Below are positions 33,851-42,900 of a stretch of DNA of 57,886 nt, piece by piece. Numbering within the stretch: the first letter of the stretch is position 1; every line of letters starts with the position of its first letter. The notes beneath the pieces were generated by a model. That model was given only the letters and a program-made list of their open reading frames with translations. It was not told the origin of the DNA and ran no database searches. The position numbers and the translations under genes were made by a program. Origin of the DNA: a virus; the IMG/VR virus record IMGVR_UViG_3300042328_002052, positions 1 through 57,886 of that record; one strand, written 5' to 3'.

Positions 33851-36800
33851 TAATATAGGTTGGAGTACCACCATTTGTTGCTCCGCGCAACATTGTAAGA
33901 GGATTGTATGTAATACCGTTTATTGGTAGGTTTAGTACACCAAGTCTTTGGGCTTCTGGAACTGGCGGATTGGTGACCACTGGCAATTCGTATGTATTAG
34001 TGGTCCACCAAACACCAAATTTATTATTTCCATTCTTAATAAAGTTGGTAACTCCAGCAACATTGTATGTTGTAGGTTGTCCTGTTACCGATCCTTGGAT
34101 TGTCACAGAACTTGTTGCTGGGTGAGCAAAAGTTACTCTCCACAGATAGGTTCCGTTTACCAGTTGTGCACCAGACATCAAATATTCTCTTTCATCGAAG
34201 TTTACTGGTGCAAGATACATGGTTTCAGATACAACTCCTCCAGCAATAGTATTGCATTCGTGAACAACATCGTTCACCTTTCTAGCAAGATCCATTGCAA
34301 GTGCACCACATACTCCAAAACTTGTTACTCCGGCAGTAACTCTTGGGAATCTTTGATTTTCCGCTGGTGCAATTGGACCACCTGTATTATAAGCGCAAGT
34401 GTAACTTATAGGATTCCAGTAAGAATACTTCCAAGTTTTATTAATATACTGGTGTCTCATGTTTTCGTAGAACATGGGACCATTTTCACCTTGCAAGAAA
34501 GTAATTCCCTGTGCTACAGTATTTGTAAAGTATGTACCAGCTGTCAATCCAGTTGGAACAAAGTAATAATTTGCCAAGTTCAAATTTGAAGATGGTGTAA
34601 TGCTTTCGCCACTATATTCCTCATCGGATTTCCAATTTTGGATAGCTATCCAAGTGTTAATTGGTTTTTGAATTCCATTCCAACGAGAATTTGCAACTGG
34701 AGGAAGAACATTAGCTCTTTGTGCATTTGCTCTGTACACATTAACAAGAGCAAGATGGCGACCCCAAGAAACATCTGCTAGTAATGCAACGAAACCCATT
34801 GGATACCAGTGAGTCCAGTATTGGTTATATATTGATCCTGCTGGTAATGTGTTTCCCGGCACAGGATAACCACAGTTATCAAAATCATCTCTTGACCAGA
34901 AAGTAAAACCAGATGCACCGCCTCTACTCAAATTTCTACGAACAGTAATCCCACCCATTGTGAGCCCGACAACTATATCTTTTCCTAGTGTTGGAATATG
35001 GTTTGCGGGACCATATGTTACACCAGAATTCCAGTTTAGATTTGTTATATTGAATACTGGATTCAAATACCAAGAAGGTAAGTGTGGAGCTCTATCATAT
35101 CCACATAGTGTTGTAGCACATGCAGTAGAACCAGAGGCACCCGATACATCAAACCTGAACGCAGCACTATTTCCAAGACGCTCGGCACAATAAAGGAATT
35201 CAACTAGTTGTCCAGCTGAAGCTCCTGTATTTCCTAGATAATTTCCGGGTAACCAAGATTTTAAGAATTTTGATTCACCTTTAGCGACAATTGCATTATA
35301 CATGGTGAAGTTAGCAACATGTCTTTTTGCAAATGTATTTCCAGAATTAGCTTGACCAAAAGAATTACCAGAATAATCCAAGTTTCGGTCAATAGATCTT
35401 GGAGAATTGCTTATTTCGTGGAAAGCTGCACCCACTCCACCATATGCGTGAATATCACCAAAGTTTCCTACTTCTCTTGTGTATGTCTTTGGTGAATTTA
35501 AACCACTTACATCGTGTGTATCAAAACCATAATAATATACAACTTGTGCATCTGATGCTGCCCTTGGTATTGGATACTTTAAATAATCTGGTGTGCTTTG
35601 ATTCATGTCTCTATTCATGAATCCAGTATAAGACCAATCTAAACTTGGTGGATTTTTAAAATTAGCAACGCCAACATTTGTTTTATAATATCCATAGTTT
35701 GAAACGGGATAATTATCTGCAGTTAAACCAAAAGCTTGTTTGAAATCATTTGCAGCATCTGTCCAATGGGCGGCTACCCAATCTTTCATAATTGCTGCAT
35801 ATTCTGAAAGCTGCCATTGGAAAGCAGAACCACTTATTACAATATTTCCTGTTATACCCGCACACTGTCCCCTAAATGTCATTCCATCAACATTTTTCCA
35901 ACCAGATCCTGTAGTGTAACCCATAGAAAGCATGAAAGCTCGCATGGAAGTGATGCCTTCGGCAATCAAGCAATCTGGTGCAGCACAAATTCCAGTAAAT
36001 GAAGCCCACCAAGTATTTCCTGTTGGGCTATTATTTGGATACAACCAAACATTTTGTGCGCCCGAGTCGTTATCTATAGACCTAAAATCAAAGAAATTAT
36101 AATATTCATCATCACATTCCCAACCACCCATTGTGAATCCACAAGCACCCATCAAAGCATATACTGTATTCAATTCTTTGCGAACAAAATTCATTTTTCT
36201 TTTCAACCACGGAGTTGGGGTTAATATTCCACCTCTTACTCCGTTAGAGAATACTACAGTATCCGCATTTGCAATTCCTGTGGCTCCAAAACCCGCAATT
36301 CCATCTATAGCTCTCCAATGTCTACTGGGTGCCAAAATTCTTTTCTCTGGTGGAACCCAAGAAAATATTTCCATTATGTTTATTACGTCTTGGTATAATA
36401 TAAATCCAGTAGAACCAAAACTCATTCCAATGTAACCTGTTGGGGTGTTCCATGGAGCTTGGTTCCAGTTTATGTCGAAAGAGCCAACAGGATCACCGAC
36501 ACCGGACCAGTTATTATCTGTTGCACTCATTGATGGAGGAAAATTGCCTAAAGCTAACTGTGCTTTGTCTGGTCCTTTTTTACCAGAAGGCAAAAATACC
36601 GAGTACCACATATAGGTAAGTCCGTTTTGACTTCCCCACTGTTCTGTTTGGTTCCACCAACCATAAGGTGATTGCCACATATCTACAAATGGTTCTATAT
36701 TTGCTGCACTTATAGCTGATCTTCTATCAGTTCCACCATCAGTATCGCTAGAATCCGCCAAACCTTCAAATTCTTGATCAGAATAACCCAAGGAAGCTGC

Positions 36801-37013
36801 AAGAGCCACTGCTTGTGCATAATCCATGGCGTGACCAAATTGGTTCACGAACATATTCAAATCAGGATTAAATGAATAAACTAAACCATTGTAGCTAAAG
36901 CTTGATGGTGCGCTTGAATTCTTAGATTCTTTAATAATTCTATAATCAATTCTGTTAAGTTCATTTCCATAAGAAGCCAAGAACATGTGTAGTGGATTAT
37001 AGTGGTTTAGCAT
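33846..37013 (-). CDS. Giant adhesin/fibre protein, paralogue 1 (1055 aa)
   Basis: Shares its first about 98 residues (HMFLASYGNELNR, SSFSYNGLVYSFNPDLN and EFEGLADS.DTDGGTDRR) and its last about 150 (ETMYLAPVN, SGAQLVNGTYLWRVTF and NPPVPE) with the gene at 37033. The middle is Gly-, Asn-, Trp- and Tyr-rich, as in receptor-binding proteins, and diverges strongly between the two. The conserved N-terminus is probably the virion attachment part, the C-terminus a tip or trimerisation part. Late promoter 16 bases upstream. Which fibre it forms is not known. Confidence 0.7.
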   Translation of the reverse strand: MLNHYNPLHMFLASYGNELNRIDYRIIKESKNSSAPSSFSYNGLVYSFNPDLNMFVNQFGHAMDYAQAVALAASLGYSDQEFEGLADSSDTDGGTDRRSAISAANIEPFVDMWQSPYGWWNQTEQWGSQNGLTYMWYSVFLPSGKKGPDKAQLALGNFPPSMSATDNNWSGVGDPVGSFDINWNQAPWNTPTGYIGMSFGSTGFILYQDVINIMEIFSWVPPEKRILAPSRHWRAIDGIAGFGATGIANADTVVFSNGVRGGILTPTPWLKRKMNFVRKELNTVYALMGACGFTMGGWECDDEYYNFFDFRSIDNDSGAQNVWLYPNNSPTGNTWWASFTGICAAPDCLIAEGITSMRAFMLSMGYTTGSGWKNVDGMTFRGQCAGITGNIVISGSAFQWQLSEYAAIMKDWVAAHWTDAANDFKQAFGLTADNYPVSNYGYYKTNVGVANFKNPPSLDWSYTGFMNRDMNQSTPDYLKYPIPRAASDAQVVYYYGFDTHDVSGLNSPKTYTREVGNFGDIHAYGGVGAAFHEISNSPRSIDRNLDYSGNSFGQANSGNTFAKRHVANFTMYNAIVAKGESKFLKSWLPGNYLGNTGASAGQLVEFLYCAERLGNSAAFRFDVSGASGSTACATTLCGYDRAPHLPSWYLNPVFNITNLNWNSGVTYGPANHIPTLGKDIVVGLTMGGITVRRNLSRGGASGFTFWSRDDFDNCGYPVPGNTLPAGSIYNQYWTHWYPMGFVALLADVSWGRHLALVNVYRANAQRANVLPPVANSRWNGIQKPINTWIAIQNWKSDEEYSGESITPSSNLNLANYYFVPTGLTAGTYFTNTVAQGITFLQGENGPMFYENMRHQYINKTWKYSYWNPISYTCAYNTGGPIAPAENQRFPRVTAGVTSFGVCGALAMDLARKVNDVVHECNTIAGGVVSETMYLAPVNFDEREYLMSGAQLVNGTYLWRVTFAHPATSSVTIQGSVTGQPTTYNVAGVTNFIKNGNNKFGVWWTTNTYELPVVTNPPVPEAQRLGVLNLPINGITYNPLTMLRGATNGGTPTYIT

Positions 37014-37029
37014 GATTTTCTTTGTATAT

Positions 37030-37037
37030 TATTTATG
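37030..37037 (-). promoter_or_regulatory. T4-like late promoter (CATAAATA)
   Basis: Minus strand, 16 bases before ATG 37013, with an A-rich leader. Confidence 0.6.
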
Positions 37038-40000
37038 GGAATGCTGATACACCATTCCAAGTTGTTGTTCCCGCAGGCAATCCCGGATTTATGGGCTGTG
37101 GGGGATTCAAAACTACTGGAATTTCATAGGTACTGGATGACCACCACACTCCTCTATGGTGGTTAGCATTATCTATAAAATTAGTAACTCCAGCTATATT
37201 ATATTGAGTAATCTGATTTGTAACACTTCCTCTGACGTTTATAACTTCGGATGCAGGGTGCAAGAATGTGATGCGCCACATGTAGCTTCCATCCACTAGC
37301 TGTGCACCAGAAATGTGATATTCTTTTTCAGAATTGTTTACTGGAGCCAAGTACATGGTTTCGTTTACCATTCCTTTGCACGTGGTATTACATTCATGCA
37401 ACAATGTATTTACTCGCATACCACCTCTATAAACCAGATCACCACAAACACCACCTAAAGTGAATCCACATACTCCAGTGGGTGCAGCAACTACTTTGTC
37501 ATTTCCAAGAATTCCTCTAACTTCATCTGGATTCAAAACAGGCCATGCCAACACTTTGGTGTTTCTATTCCATTGAGGAACAGGTTCTGTCCTTCCCGGA
37601 TTTACAACACAACTGTATTCCCCACCACCCCAAGTAGTAAATGCATTTGCTTTGTGTAAGAAAGCATGTCTAAAATTTTCTGCCCAGTAATCGTTTATAT
37701 CACCATAGAAGAAAGTTGCTCCTCTTAGTTTATAACCGGAGCCATCCCAATTTTGCCAAGAAACATCGTAGGTAATTCCCTTTGGTTTGAAGTAACCGTA
37801 GTAATAAACACCATTATCTTTCATGTATGCTGTATTGTCATTTGCTAAGTTGAACGTACCCATTATGGCCATATTTGGATCCAAAATCCAATAGTGTGAT
37901 GGGTTTTGTTGAGCAGCTGGATTTCCTGCATTTCTTTCGACAAATGTCTTCAGCATTTCGGTTCTTGCCATGCTTCTCATAGAACATAGATCTGCAACAA
38001 ATGCAAACCAACCCATAGGATACCAGTGAGTATCATAATCTCTGTAAATAGTACCCGGTAAGAAAGTTATTCCGGGATATGGGAATCCACAGCTATCCCA
38101 TAAGAACAAGGCTCCACTGTAACTTGGATTTGTTGTAAGTGCTTCTACTGTATATGCACCTTGTGTTACACCATAAACAGCTGACCACAAATTTGTTGGC
38201 AGCATATTTACTGGGCCATTTCTATCGGTACATTGTGTTATTCCAAAAATATCATGAAAGAACCACGGCATTGATTTTGGAGCTTGACCATTGCAAGTAG
38301 TACAAGTTGCACCCATTCCAGCTGAAACTCCAGAATAATTTCTTGCATATGTTTCCATACACCAGTTATTTGGAATTCCAAAAGATGAATTGTTAAATGT
38401 AAATCCTAGGCCACCGTTAACGCTTACTCCTCTATAATTTCCCGGAACGTGTAGTCTCATCGGTCCAGTATTTTGTCCAGCACTTGAATATGCTGAACCA
38501 ACCATAAATTCATAGTTTGATTTAATACCTAAACTGCTGCCAGCGTAGCCATATGTATTTCCATAATAAATTCTTCCAAAATCAAATAAATTGGTTGTCG
38601 CTGAACCGAAATTGAAACTTCCATTAATTATTCTTGCTCCAATATTTGTAGGAACACCGATATAATTATTTGGGAATGGCCCATACAAATTCATTGAACC
38701 TTGATTTCCATTTTTGGAAAATTCTGGTCCAGAACTTGCTGTTGATATATCTATTCCTGCAAATGCTTTTGTTGCCTTTGGCTCGCTTAAAGATGTGGTT
38801 GGATAAATTTGTGTTTCTACATCCGGAGAAACTAGAGTCAAATTATTTGGAAGTGGGTTATTTCCCAAAAATGTTCCATAAGTTTCTTTGTATGAATAAT
38901 TATTAATAATAGCTGTAGTATTTCCAGTACCAACCATTATTTCTTTGAATGGTTGCACCATAGCATCTTCTACGAAATAACCAACAAATTCTTGTATAAC
39001 GGCATCCCATACACTGCCTTGCCAAATATTACTGGATCCGCCGGGATTTATTGAATCTTTGCTATTATTTTGTGATATATTGAGCAAGTCTACGCAAAAA
39101 GCTTGTGAAGTATTTGTAGTAGAACCACGAAGGATTAACAAATCTCTAAAATTTGTAACACCAGTATTCAAAAATAGGCTTCTAGGTGCGGCAGAGGCTC
39201 CAGTAAAACCTATCCACCAAGTATTTCCAGTAGAAATTCCTGAAGTTCTGAATAGATTTTTTTCAATACCAGACGCAGTAGATGTTCTATTTAATGTATA
39301 CAACGATGAAGCATAGAAAGCTTCGTCATCATTCAACATTCCAGACATCGTAAAGCCTCTATTTTTGAGAGCAGTGAGAATATTTCTCATCTCTCTTTCG
39401 GCATATTGAGTTTTTCTGGCTTTATAGGGAGAAACCCACACATTTCCAAGACCATTCACTACATTTTCGCTGACTGTTGTTGTTGTTGTTGGAATATAAT
39501 TGGTCGCTATTTCATTTTCTTCAATCTGTCCACCCCAAGCAATAATCTGGGAAGCATACGTATTACCAGCACCTATATTTGGTCCTGTTACACCAACAAC
39601 TCTTAACAACATTCCCATAGTTGTGGCCGGAGGCTGAACTATGAATTGGGCTTGATATCTAGTCCAAGCCGTTCCCAGTGAAATAGAACCCCAAGAACCA
39701 CCAGAAGATATAATATTTTGATTTGGTAAAAATTCTACAAATAAACCTGCTGTCAATCCTCTTAACCAAATACTTGAACTATATGTTGCAGAAGGATTAG
39801 ATAAATTTATATTTTGACCAAAATTATAAGAAGTTGTTCCCGGTATATTATTGTAAACAATTCTAGTTGCTGTTAAAGATCCATCTGGTGCAGTATCACC
39901 CAACGATAGTGCTGTTGCGCCATTTGAAGTATTCCAAGGGGTTATATGTAAATTTTGACTTTGGAGAATTAAATTTGTTCTTCGAACATATTCTATTCCA

Positions 40001-40776
40001 GTTATGCCACCGCCGTCTGTAAAGGCAGACCAGAGTTTTCCGGGCATGAACATTCTATGTTCTGGTGGTATCCAACTATATGCATCAATTATATTATCTA
40101 TTTCTAGTGTAAATCCGTGATTAGTTGCACCAAAAGTAAAATCATTTGGAACAGTTGGGCGTTGAACATATTCATACTTATTCCAAAAATATTGATAATC
40201 ATTATTATTTGGGCCTCCGATTCCGGTCCAACCTCCACTGAAACCGTATGGGCTATTAAAAGTCAAATTATCAGCCCAAACACCAGCCAAAGTAAGTCCA
40301 TAATTTCTATTAAAGTACCATATTGCCGGATAACAATATGTCAACCCTTTAGTATCGTTATATGACGAAGGCCATGTAATTCCGTAAGCAGGACCACCTT
40401 TTCCATATATTGGGAATCCATAGAATGAATACCAGCTATAATTGTAAACAAATGGGTTACTTAATGTATTAATGCTAGATCTTCTTCTGTCGGTTCCACC
40501 ATCAGTATCCGTAGAATCTGCTAAACCTTCAAATTCTTGTTCTGAGTAACCTAAAGATGCTGCAAGTGCAACTGCCTGCGCATAATCCATCGCATGGCCA
40601 AATTGGTTCACAAACATGTTCAGATCGGGGTTAAAGGAATAAACTAGACCATTGTAGCTGAAGCTTGATGGAGAGCTTGAGCTCTTGGACTCCTTAATCA
40701 TTCTGAAATCAACACGATTCAATTCATTTCCATAAGAAGCCAAGAACATGTGTAGTGGATTATAACGGTTTAGCAT
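37033..40776 (-). CDS. Giant adhesin/fibre protein, paralogue 2 with CBM-like insertion (1247 aa)
   Basis: Same N- and C-terminal frames as paralogue 1, but longer. Residues about 265-436 form a domain absent from paralogue 1: RRTNLILQSQNL, APDGSLTATRI, TYSSSIWLRG, TAWTRYQAQF and the end WGGQIEENEIATNYIPTT. This is the recurring carbohydrate-binding-like module of phage tail fibres and tailspikes. It replaces a short loop of about 25 residues in the paralogue. Together with the aromatic- and Gly-rich middle this marks a receptor-binding protein for a surface glycan. AAGGAAAA serves as Shine-Dalgarno. Confidence 0.75.
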   Translation of the reverse strand: MLNRYNPLHMFLASYGNELNRVDFRMIKESKSSSSPSSFSYNGLVYSFNPDLNMFVNQFGHAMDYAQAVALAASLGYSEQEFEGLADSTDTDGGTDRRRSSINTLSNPFVYNYSWYSFYGFPIYGKGGPAYGITWPSSYNDTKGLTYCYPAIWYFNRNYGLTLAGVWADNLTFNSPYGFSGGWTGIGGPNNNDYQYFWNKYEYVQRPTVPNDFTFGATNHGFTLEIDNIIDAYSWIPPEHRMFMPGKLWSAFTDGGGITGIEYVRRTNLILQSQNLHITPWNTSNGATALSLGDTAPDGSLTATRIVYNNIPGTTSYNFGQNINLSNPSATYSSSIWLRGLTAGLFVEFLPNQNIISSGGSWGSISLGTAWTRYQAQFIVQPPATTMGMLLRVVGVTGPNIGAGNTYASQIIAWGGQIEENEIATNYIPTTTTTVSENVVNGLGNVWVSPYKARKTQYAEREMRNILTALKNRGFTMSGMLNDDEAFYASSLYTLNRTSTASGIEKNLFRTSGISTGNTWWIGFTGASAAPRSLFLNTGVTNFRDLLILRGSTTNTSQAFCVDLLNISQNNSKDSINPGGSSNIWQGSVWDAVIQEFVGYFVEDAMVQPFKEIMVGTGNTTAIINNYSYKETYGTFLGNNPLPNNLTLVSPDVETQIYPTTSLSEPKATKAFAGIDISTASSGPEFSKNGNQGSMNLYGPFPNNYIGVPTNIGARIINGSFNFGSATTNLFDFGRIYYGNTYGYAGSSLGIKSNYEFMVGSAYSSAGQNTGPMRLHVPGNYRGVSVNGGLGFTFNNSSFGIPNNWCMETYARNYSGVSAGMGATCTTCNGQAPKSMPWFFHDIFGITQCTDRNGPVNMLPTNLWSAVYGVTQGAYTVEALTTNPSYSGALFLWDSCGFPYPGITFLPGTIYRDYDTHWYPMGWFAFVADLCSMRSMARTEMLKTFVERNAGNPAAQQNPSHYWILDPNMAIMGTFNLANDNTAYMKDNGVYYYGYFKPKGITYDVSWQNWDGSGYKLRGATFFYGDINDYWAENFRHAFLHKANAFTTWGGGEYSCVVNPGRTEPVPQWNRNTKVLAWPVLNPDEVRGILGNDKVVAAPTGVCGFTLGGVCGDLVYRGGMRVNTLLHECNTTCKGMVNETMYLAPVNNSEKEYHISGAQLVDGSYMWRITFLHPASEVINVRGSVTNQITQYNIAGVTNFIDNANHHRGVWWSSSTYEIPVVLNPPQPINPGLPAGTTTWNGVSAFP

Positions 40777-40792
40777 GATTTTCCTTGTATAC

Positions 40793-40800
40793 TATTTAGT
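40793..40800 (-). promoter_or_regulatory. T4-like late promoter (ACTAAATA)
   Basis: Minus strand, 16 bases before ATG 40776, with AAGGAAAA in the leader. Confidence 0.6.
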
Positions 40801-41194
40801 TTTCGGTCTGGGAAAGCTTTCTGTCAACCCTAGGATCCGTGTTTAATTGCAAATAATTTACTTCTGGAACATTTTTTACAGAAAAATTTAAAAATGATGT
40901 AAAAGATTTTAAATAGGAATGCAATCTTGGTTCCAATTTAAAAAACAGTATTCTGGCACAATTTTCATCACCGAATACGTTTTTTAAAATTATAAGATGG
41001 TTTATTATAAGTCTTTCCCGTATAGACTTAAGAGTTTTATGTTTATGAATTTTTTGAAGTAATCTTTTAATATATTTGATGCGTTTTAAATCATCAACAA
41101 ATTCATTTTTACCAGAGCACTCTGGATTAAAATAACATCTCTGACAGAATTCTAAAAAATCAGATTCTGTCAGAGGTGTGTATTTTTCTTTCAT
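40796..41194 (-). CDS. Conserved T4-like phage protein (DUF7207-like, 132 aa)
   Basis: Start at ATG 41194 (MKEKYTPLTESDFLEFCQR), four bases after the stop of the upstream gene; the longer frame begins with GTG inside that gene. The core LKSIRERLIINHLIILKNVF and ARILFFKLEPRLH is a pattern I recall in T4-like marine phages near neck and baseplate genes (DUF7207-type), with no assigned role. The Cys-rich stretch CQRCYFNPEC is unusual. Confidence 0.6.
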   Translation of the reverse strand: MKEKYTPLTESDFLEFCQRCYFNPECSGKNEFVDDLKRIKYIKRLLQKIHKHKTLKSIRERLIINHLIILKNVFGDENCARILFFKLEPRLHSYLKSFTSFLNFSVKNVPEVNYLQLNTDPRVDRKLSQTEN

Positions 41195-41198
41195 TTGT

Positions 41199-41753
41199 TC
41201 AGTGCATGCAACCACAGTCAGAGCCTACCGAATCACCGTTATATGAAGAAGTTTCAGTAGGCAAGATAACCATATTGACTTTTCTTAAGCCATTTGGGAG
41301 TCGCACTACATTTACAGATAATTTTAAAGAATGGCCTAGTTTTTCCTTGATGCCGTCACCCTGAGCGAATCCCTTTTGATTGACATCATCATAAGGATTT
41401 TGTCCATACACTCCCAGTTGTGGGCTACCATATTGAACTAGTTCATAACTATTTTCACCGTCTTGAAGCTTACCATTGCACATGAAATCCAAACCAAAGT
41501 GGTTTAGCTTTTGCTTTACGACGCTTGTGATTCCATCCGGATCTATATAATCTCTGCTGGAAAATCCGCTTAATAATGCATTGATGGCATCGATTGAAAA
41601 GGGAAGCTTAACATTAAAGGTTCCCTTGTCTGTTAGAGCTGATGGGCCTTTTGGTGCTTGCGGATCACCGATATAAAGACCTCCACCAAAGGTGTGTTCT
41701 GGTGCATTTTCGACAATTGTATTGATTTTTCCTAGTAGTTGTTTGAATTTCAT
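41199..41753 (-). CDS. Late hypothetical protein (184 aa)
   Basis: Starts MKFKQLLGKINTIVENAPEH, a packaging-type pattern. The body alternates strands and loops (GGGLYIGDPQAPKGPSALT) and ends in SDCGCMH. The late promoter is 11 bases upstream with GAGAGAAG between. Lies in a run of putative virion genes. Function unknown. Confidence 0.6.
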   Translation of the reverse strand: MKFKQLLGKINTIVENAPEHTFGGGLYIGDPQAPKGPSALTDKGTFNVKLPFSIDAINALLSGFSSRDYIDPDGITSVVKQKLNHFGLDFMCNGKLQDGENSYELVQYGSPQLGVYGQNPYDDVNQKGFAQGDGIKEKLGHSLKLSVNVVRLPNGLRKVNMVILPTETSSYNGDSVGSDCGCMH

Positions 41754-41764
41754 GGCTTCTCTCT

Positions 41765-41772
41765 TATTTAGG
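41765..41772 (-). promoter_or_regulatory. T4-like late promoter (CCTAAATA)
   Basis: Minus strand, 11 bases before ATG 41753, with a Shine-Dalgarno-like GAGAGAAG between. Confidence 0.6.
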
Positions 41773-42900
41773 TTAATTTTTTGTGTTTCTGTATTCCATT
41801 AAACCGAACAAATCAGAATTATAAGACTTGCCATGTAAATTTTTCAATGCTCTTTCAGCAATGTCTTCGGACAACTTCTTCCACTTTCCACCCTTGCTCT
41901 TGTAGCACTTTGCAGCCCAAGCATTGGCGTAGGCAGATGGGTAGACATCAAACTTTTTCTTTGCTTGGGCAACGCAAGAACTCCATTGTTTTGGGTTCTT
42001 TGGTTTGTTTTCTTCCTTCAACATTGCGCTTACTGGCTTTGCACTCCAAGTCTTGCAAGCCCAGTAACGAGCCTTCCATCTTGGTCCCGGAGTATCGCAA
42101 TTGTGTCTGGCTCTGAAGTTTCTGCGACGATCGGGATCATCGCGCTTGATTTCCATGTTTGGATCACCAAAGTTTACTTTTACGACATTTCCTTTGTCGT
42201 TCTTTACATAAACTTTGTACTTCTTTACATCCCCACGCATAATTTTGTTTAACTTTACTTTTTTCTTTTCTTCTTCGTAAAGCTCTAAATTCTCACCAAA
42301 TTCATTTAGCTCATAGCCTTCTGATGTGTCTACGAAACCCATAACGGTCTCGGGATCAAAAGACTCATAAACTTCACAGCCCTTTTCATCGGTCAATGTT
42401 AACTTTATCTTGCTTTCATTAACCTCAATTAGGTCAACATTAAAAATTTGACCAGACTCATTTATGATAATATCAAATGGAAGTAACTCTTTAGCTTCTA
42501 TTGTCGCAAAAGATAGTGGAATGAGTTCTGTGTTTTCTATTAAGAAATAGTCAAAAGACTCTTTTAACTTTGTTACACCAGTCTCAACAAATACTGGCTT
42601 TTTGCCTTTTCCCTTTACCGATCCCTTTTTGCCTCTTCCAGCTTTCTTCTGGGCCGATCTCTTTCTTCTTACAAATGAGCCTACTTTTTCTTTGCCGAGT
42701 TTATCTGCTTTTTGTCTGCTCAAGCACGCTGAATAAGGTTCGCCTTCCTTTGCATCACCACACTTACCTATTCTTTCACCTTTTGTGTTGTAGCGATCCC
42801 ATCCCGGTCCACCACCAGCTGATTCTTTGTTGAACCACTTTCCAAGGCCAGAGTTTGCATAAACCTTTTCTGTGATGAACTTTATCTGTTTAGAAATCAT
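41773..42900 (-). CDS. Late basic protein with Cys-rich C-terminal half (375 aa)
   Basis: The first 95 residues have a GGGPGWDRYNTKGERIGKCG and KEGEPYSACLSRQKAD stretch, then very basic KKGSVKGKGKK, a pattern I recall in DNA-associated proteins of T4-like marine phages. The C-terminal part has RARHNCDTPGPRWKARYWAC and NAWAAKCYKSKGGKWKKL, with regularly placed Cys, Trp and basic residues that may bind zinc or DNA. ATGA overlap with the gene before it. Probable packaged, DNA-contacting virion protein (inference). Confidence 0.6.
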   Translation of the reverse strand: MISKQIKFITEKVYANSGLGKWFNKESAGGGPGWDRYNTKGERIGKCGDAKEGEPYSACLSRQKADKLGKEKVGSFVRRKRSAQKKAGRGKKGSVKGKGKKPVFVETGVTKLKESFDYFLIENTELIPLSFATIEAKELLPFDIIINESGQIFNVDLIEVNESKIKLTLTDEKGCEVYESFDPETVMGFVDTSEGYELNEFGENLELYEEEKKKVKLNKIMRGDVKKYKVYVKNDKGNVVKVNFGDPNMEIKRDDPDRRRNFRARHNCDTPGPRWKARYWACKTWSAKPVSAMLKEENKPKNPKQWSSCVAQAKKKFDVYPSAYANAWAAKCYKSKGGKWKKLSEDIAERALKNLHGKSYNSDLFGLMEYRNTKN

